Assembly: GCA_046565865.1 (NCBI GenBank)
Contig: JBKHXU010000098.1
Coordinates: forward strand, 1 to 10,215
DNA: 10,215 nt
Reading direction: 5' to 3'
DNA from: JBKHXU01 sp046565865
GTDB lineage: Bacteria; Pseudomonadota; Gammaproteobacteria; Acidiferrobacterales; Sulfurifustaceae
Shown one piece after another: positions 6,960-10,215 of the stretch. The notes beneath the pieces were generated by a model. It was given only the letters and a program-made list of their open reading frames with translations, did not search any database and was not told where the DNA came from. The position numbers were made by a program, and so were the translations under genes. Position 1 is the first letter of the stretch; each line of letters starts with the position of its first letter.

Positions 6960-7688
6960 ATGCAAGCAAGAGCGGTAGCGGCGGGACGTGGTTGGGCCTG
7001 GTTTGTGGACGGCTGGCACATGTTCGCGCGCCACCCGATGGTGTGGTTGCTGCTCGGTTTGATATTTCTGTTTCTAATGTTCGCATCGCTCTTGATCCCC
7101 GTGGTCGGGCAACTTGCGTTCGTGTTGGCATCGCCCGTGTTGGGTGCCGGCATGTTGTACGCGGCACGCGAGTCGAACGCCGCGCGCACGCCGCGCGTCG
7201 CGCACCTGGGGGAAGGATTCCGCGATCCACCGACGCGCAACCGGCTGTTTGGGCTCGCCGGTATCGCGCTCGCGGGTGCGCTCGCGACCTCGCTCCTGAT
7301 GGCGCTGCTCATGCGCGACACGATGCCGGGGATGCTGGGGCAACCCGGCGCGGCGATGCCGGAGATGAACGCCGGTTTTTGGCTGCGGTTCCTCATCGTG
7401 CTCGCGCCGCAGCTCATCGTCGCCATGGCGCTGGCCTATGCCGTGCCGCTGGTCATGTTCCGCGGTGCGGCGGTCGGGGTCGCTCTCAGCAGTAGTTTGC
7501 GGGCGAGCGTGCGCAATATCTTGCCGTTGTTGGTATTTGGTCTCGTTTACTTTGTCGCCGCGATTCTCGTCAGCATCCCGTTGGGCCTCGGCTGGTTGCT
7601 GTTGTTGCCGGCGTCGGTGGGCATGTTGTACAGCAGCTACCGGGACTTGTACGAGCCGCCCGACACCCCGGCGGCCATCGCCGCCTAG
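6960..7688 (+). CDS. BPSS1780-family multi-pass membrane protein
   Basis: A 242-residue inner-membrane protein with six predicted hydrophobic segments at about 27-48, 50-69, 96-118, 141-167, 187-207 and 208-227. The N-terminus (RAVAAGRGWAWFVDGWHMF, then HPMVWLLLGL) is the recognisable hallmark of the BPSS1780 family of uncharacterised proteobacterial membrane proteins, whose members begin with a 'R.V.AGRGW.W...GW.LF...P..W' pattern. The loop between helices 3 and 4 is rich in Met: Met114, 118, 122, 125, 133 and 136. The C-terminal SYRDLYEPPDTPAAIAA tail is likely cytoplasmic. The function is unknown. The ATG at 6960 is preceded by GAGGAG with a tight 3-base spacing. It is divergent from the MFS gene, and the 72-base gap is presumably a shared control region. 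A 101-base gap separates it from csrA, with no terminator hairpin seen between them. Confidence 0.82.
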   Translation: MQARAVAAGRGWAWFVDGWHMFARHPMVWLLLGLIFLFLMFASLLIPVVGQLAFVLASPVLGAGMLYAARESNAARTPRVAHLGEGFRDPPTRNRLFGLAGIALAGALATSLLMALLMRDTMPGMLGQPGAAMPEMNAGFWLRFLIVLAPQLIVAMALAYAVPLVMFRGAAVGVALSSSLRASVRNILPLLVFGLVYFVAAILVSIPLGLGWLLLLPASVGMLYSSYRDLYEPPDTPAAIAA

Positions 7689-7704
7689 CGGACCGACGCC
7701 TGGG

Positions 7705-7736
7705 TTTAATCGGCTACTATTTATAGTGATATAGTG
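7705..7736 (+). promoter_or_regulatory. AT-rich promoter-like patch before csrA
   Basis: The only AT-rich patch in the 101-base gap before csrA holds TTTAAT (7705-7710), TACTAT (7715-7720) and two copies of TATAGT (7722-7727 and 7730-7735). The arms ACTAT/ATAGT (7716-7720 and 7723-7727) form a short inverted repeat, and ATAGTG is directly repeated 8 bases apart. TATAGT is a fair -10 (5 of 6), but no -35 at ideal spacing is visible (TTTAAT to the second copy is 19 bases). It is probably the csrA promoter, and the exact start is uncertain. Confidence 0.4.
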
Positions 7737-7777
7737 GCCATCCCACTCGGCGTTCGGTGAGTGCATATGGCGAAGCG

Positions 7778-7783
7778 AGGAGG
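7778..7783 (+). promoter_or_regulatory. csrA Shine-Dalgarno (AGGAGG) that fixes the start
   Basis: AGGAGG stands 6 bases before ATG 7790. This decides against the upstream in-frame GTG at 7757. The GGA core inside it is also the minimal CsrA recognition trinucleotide, which fits autoregulation as known for E. coli csrA, but no hairpin presenting it was demonstrated here. Confidence 0.75.
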
Positions 7784-7789
7784 CAATCA

Positions 7790-8014
7790 ATGTTGATCCT
7801 GACCCGGAGACTCGGCGAAACGCTGACCATCGGCGATGACATCACGGTAACCGTGCTCGACGTGCGCGGCGCCCAGGTGCGATTGGGCATCGACGCCCCG
7901 CCGGAAGTACCGGTACACCGCGAGGAGATCTACCAGAAGATCCAACGCGAAAAGGCCGAAGCGGGCCAGATGCCGCAGCGAGAAGGCGTCGCGGTGTCGA
8001 AAAAGCCCGGCTAG
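7790..8014 (+). CDS. csrA: Carbon storage regulator CsrA (RsmA)
   Basis: A 74-residue RNA-binding homodimer. By family knowledge it binds GGA motifs in mRNA leaders and changes translation or stability, governing carbon flux, motility, biofilm and virulence traits. The family core is intact: MLILTRRLGETLTIGD at the N-terminus with Leu4 and Arg6, the AQVRLGIDAP segment at 28-37, and VHREEIY at 42-48 with Arg44, both regions being key for RNA contact. Residues 62-74 (REGVAVSKKPG end) are a slightly longer, polar C-terminal tail than the 61-residue E. coli protein. The start is set by the AGGAGG 6 bases upstream and by the invariant MLILTR. The next gene, a phosphorelay protein, begins 68 bases later on the same strand with no terminator between them. 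In many gammaproteobacteria a tRNA-Ser gene lies nearby, but none is seen here. Confidence 0.97.
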   Translation: MLILTRRLGETLTIGDDITVTVLDVRGAQVRLGIDAPPEVPVHREEIYQKIQREKAEAGQMPQREGVAVSKKPG

Positions 8015-8082
8015 CGCGTCCCCGGGGTCGAGCCCACGCTCGCCATCGGCCGTTGTGACCCGCGACCGGAAACCAAGGACGA

Positions 8083-10215
8083 ATGATCGTGACGCAGGGG
8101 TTCACGCGCATCATTAGCGGCAGGCTGGGTCGCGCCGTCTGCGGCACCACCCTCGAAAGCGGCGCTCGCCGCGTTGTTTTTCTGCTCGTCGTTAGCTCTA
8201 TCTTAAGTCTCGCGCTCGTCATCGACGCAACTTGGCGTCACGCCGACTATGTGCGCGCCGGCCTCCTGCTCGGGCTACTCGCCGCGCTGCTCGTCTCCGT
8301 CTTTATGATGCTGCGTTTACTGCGCGGGCTTACGGCCGCGCAAGACTCGGAGCACGCGGCGCATGCGACGAGCGATGCGTTTGCCGCGCGCATGAGTCAG
8401 GAGCTGCGTGCGCTGCTCAATCGCGCACTGACTGGCATCGAGTCTTTGCGCGAGAGTCGCGCCGTATCCCCCAACGAGCAGCCGCTGATCGGCACAATAT
8501 ACGACGCGACCAGCACCTCCATTCACTACCTCGATAGCGTCGCGGACTTCTGCCGGATCGAGGTTGAGCGCATTACGCTCGCGCGCACCGAATTCGACCT
8601 GCATGCGCTGTTGCACGGCATCGCGGCGCACCTGCGCCAAGCGGCGGACCAGAAGGGCGTAACGACCATGGTTCGGATCGCGCCCGATGTGCCATTCCTG
8701 CTGATCGGCGACAGCCATTGCCTGCGCGCGATTCTGCTGCATCTTACCTCGGTCACCCTGATGCACGCCGATCGTGGCCGGTTTTGGTTGGAGGTTACGA
8801 AAAAATCGGAGACTGCAACGTCGACGACGCTCCGATTCGACGTGATCGAAAGTGCCGGCGTCATCCGCAACGTGTGGAAGCGCATCTTTCCGTCGTCGTA
8901 CGGCATCGATGCCGCGCGCTCGCCAGATCGGGCTGGCGTCGCACAGCGGCTGGTCGAACGGATGGGCGGGCGCATCGGCATGGACAGTGCCGGCGGGCAG
9001 AACGCGTTCTTGCGGTTCGAACTTCCGTTTGCAAAACAGTCCGTCGTCGGCAAGGACGCGCCGGTCGCTAACGGTCGCGCCGTGATTCTTTCCGGCGATG
9101 CGCAGCTTGTGACGTCGTTCGCGCGCCTGCTCCCGTGCCAACTGGTGCAGTCGGCGTCGCTGGACGAGCTCACCGGCATGCTGGCGCAGACATCGCGCCT
9201 GGGAAACGCGTTTTTGTTGGCGTTGGTCGATGAGCGCATGACAGTCAATGCCGCCGCCGAAACGGCGGCGCTGGGCGAAACGGCGATGGCGCTGAACGTG
9301 CCGGTCGTCTTGATCGCGGATACGGTACCGACGGGCGATAGGCTGCGGGAGTTGGGCATCACCGCGGTGCTGGCGCGTACTCCCCGCGCGGATCATGTCT
9401 ATGCGGCGGTGCATGCCTCGCCGTCGTGGGCGGCCGCAACGGACTCCAAGGTAACGACGGTGGCGCCATGGCTCGCGCGCGGTCGGGACCAGACGCCACG
9501 ACCGCGCATACTAGTAGCGGACGACATCCAGACCAATCTTTTGGTCACCACTCGCATGCTGGAAGAGGCCGGCTACGATGTGGACGCGGTGCGCTCGGGC
9601 GAAGCGGCGTTAGAGCGTTTGCTCGCAGGCGGATACCGGCTGGCGGTGCTCGATATGCATATGCCGGGCTTCGACGGTCCCGACGTGCTGCGGCGGTATC
9701 GCGCGTCGCGGCCGCGCTTTCCCGTGCCCATCATCATGCTCACCGCCAACGTGTCGCTCGACGCACAACAGGCCTGCGCCGAGGCTGGGGCCGATGCCTA
9801 CCTTGCCAAACCGGTGACCGTCGTGCAGCTCCTCGGGGAGGTCAAACGGTTGCTCAACATGCACAAGGTCGAAGTCGTGCCGTTCGGCGGCAAGGGGACA
9901 TCGGCCGAGTTGAACGAAGACGACGACGTGATCGACGTCAGCGTGCTTGCCGATCTCGATCGCCTCTGCCGTGACCCGCGCGAGCTGATGTCGTGGATAC
10001 AGCAGTACGAGCAAGAAGGACGCAATCTCTTGGAGCAGATCGACGCGGCAGCGCGCTCGCGCAACCACCAGGCCTATTGCGACGCGGTACACGCCTTAAA
10101 ATCGACCGCCGCGAACGTCGGTGCACGCAAGCTGATGGCGGCCTGCCAGAGGGCGGGAACATTAGCGTTCACCGATTTTCTGAGTGAGCGAGACGGCCAG
10201 GCCGAGCGGCTGCGC
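8083..10215 (+). CDS. Membrane-anchored hybrid sensor 'pseudokinase' with RpfC-like receiver and HPt domain, 3' end beyond window
   Basis: The reading frame is open from ATG 8083 to the window end (711 codons), with an in-frame stop upstream at 8056. Domains: TM helices at about 31-47 and 59-80 with only an 11-residue outside loop; a HisKA-like dimerisation helix pair at about 99-160; a HATPase-like region at about 170-320; a degenerate receiver at 331-445; a canonical receiver at 474-600; and an HPt domain from about 620. In the H-box MSQELRALLN, Gln106 stands where the phospho-accepting His belongs. The N-box Asn positions are His220 and Val224, and the G1 'DTGIGI' is replaced by ESAGVI (256-261). 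Only the LVERMGG trailing helix (290-296) is clear. The second receiver has Asp480/Asp481, phospho-acceptor Asp524 (LDMHMPG), Thr554 and Lys576. The HPt has His670 in VHALKSTAANVGA. The receiver-HPt part resembles RpfC. AAGGA (8075-8079) lies 3 bases before the ATG and 9 before an alternative GTG at 8089. The product is probably a phosphorelay hub, not an autokinase. Confidence 0.85.
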   Translation, partial: MIVTQGFTRIISGRLGRAVCGTTLESGARRVVFLLVVSSILSLALVIDATWRHADYVRAGLLLGLLAALLVSVFMMLRLLRGLTAAQDSEHAAHATSDAFAARMSQELRALLNRALTGIESLRESRAVSPNEQPLIGTIYDATSTSIHYLDSVADFCRIEVERITLARTEFDLHALLHGIAAHLRQAADQKGVTTMVRIAPDVPFLLIGDSHCLRAILLHLTSVTLMHADRGRFWLEVTKKSETATSTTLRFDVIESAGVIRNVWKRIFPSSYGIDAARSPDRAGVAQRLVERMGGRIGMDSAGGQNAFLRFELPFAKQSVVGKDAPVANGRAVILSGDAQLVTSFARLLPCQLVQSASLDELTGMLAQTSRLGNAFLLALVDERMTVNAAAETAALGETAMALNVPVVLIADTVPTGDRLRELGITAVLARTPRADHVYAAVHASPSWAAATDSKVTTVAPWLARGRDQTPRPRILVADDIQTNLLVTTRMLEEAGYDVDAVRSGEAALERLLAGGYRLAVLDMHMPGFDGPDVLRRYRASRPRFPVPIIMLTANVSLDAQQACAEAGADAYLAKPVTVVQLLGEVKRLLNMHKVEVVPFGGKGTSAELNEDDDVIDVSVLADLDRLCRDPRELMSWIQQYEQEGRNLLEQIDAAARSRNHQAYCDAVHALKSTAANVGARKLMAACQRAGTLAFTDFLSERDGQAERLR

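Noticed and set aside
6888..7034. 49-codon N-terminal extension of the MFS transporter
   Set aside because: It reads MAREHVPAVHKPGP..., is not MFS-like, would overlap the start of the opposite gene and lies over the divergent promoter patch. ATG 6887 leads straight into helix 1.
7757..7789. 11-codon upstream extension of csrA from GTG 7757
   Set aside because: AGGAGG at 7778-7783 and the invariant MLILTR start point to ATG 7790.
8015..8082. A tRNA or intrinsic terminator after csrA
   Set aside because: A CCCCGGGG palindrome is present at about 8021-8028, but no T-run follows and no cloverleaf can be built in 68 bases.
8317..9414. A 365-codon open frame on the minus strand inside the relay gene
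   Set aside because: Its translation shows no family pattern and is full of Arg and His. The plus-strand frame has clear TM, receiver and HPt motifs. GC-rich DNA often leaves long antisense frames open.
1..10215. Mobile elements, CRISPR array, defence or toxin-antitoxin systems
   Set aside because: No transposase, integrase, regular direct repeats or known defence genes are visible. Apart from the relay protein and small genes, the content is ordinary housekeeping.

Overview
The window is GC-rich DNA that is densely coded on both strands. It reads as a chromosomal segment of a gammaproteobacterium. The strongest pointer is the block metG (minus strand) divergent from mrp/apbC and dcd (plus strand), the same neighbourhood as in Pseudomonas and relatives. 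A BPSS1780-type membrane protein, a CsrA, and a receiver/HPt module that looks like RpfC agree with this. I cannot name the genus from sequence alone. I see no insertion sequence, phage gene, CRISPR array, tRNA or rRNA. There is no gene-free stretch longer than about 300 bases.

Layout. Positions 11-2047 (-) hold a complete methionyl-tRNA synthetase. A 121-base divergent gap follows, with a plausible promoter for the plus-strand pair mrp (2169-3260) and dcd (3260-3826). Their stop and start codons share one base, and the pair ends at a clear intrinsic terminator at 3854-3878. The next four genes all lie on the minus strand. Read in transcription order they are an MFS transporter (6887-5697), a DUF1858-like small protein (5669-5463), the 23S rRNA methyltransferase RlmI (5374-4178) and a small, hydrophilic, unrecognised 70-residue protein (4096-3884). 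The last three have good Shine-Dalgarno sequences. From 6960 the plus strand carries a six-helix BPSS1780-type membrane protein (6960-7688), csrA (7790-8014), and a long membrane-anchored multidomain phosphorelay protein that starts at 8083 and runs off the window end.

How the genes work together. Most are housekeeping: tRNA charging (MetG), Fe-S cluster carriage (Mrp), dUTP supply for dTMP (Dcd) and 23S rRNA m5C modification (RlmI). The right end is regulatory: a post-transcriptional regulator (CsrA) sits 68 bases upstream of an unusual hybrid 'kinase'. In that protein the phospho-accepting histidine of the H-box is replaced by glutamine and the ATP-binding N and G1 boxes are eroded. The C-terminal receiver and the HPt histidine motif are intact. 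This protein is the most interesting object in the window. It looks like a pseudokinase phosphorelay hub rather than an autonomous sensor kinase.
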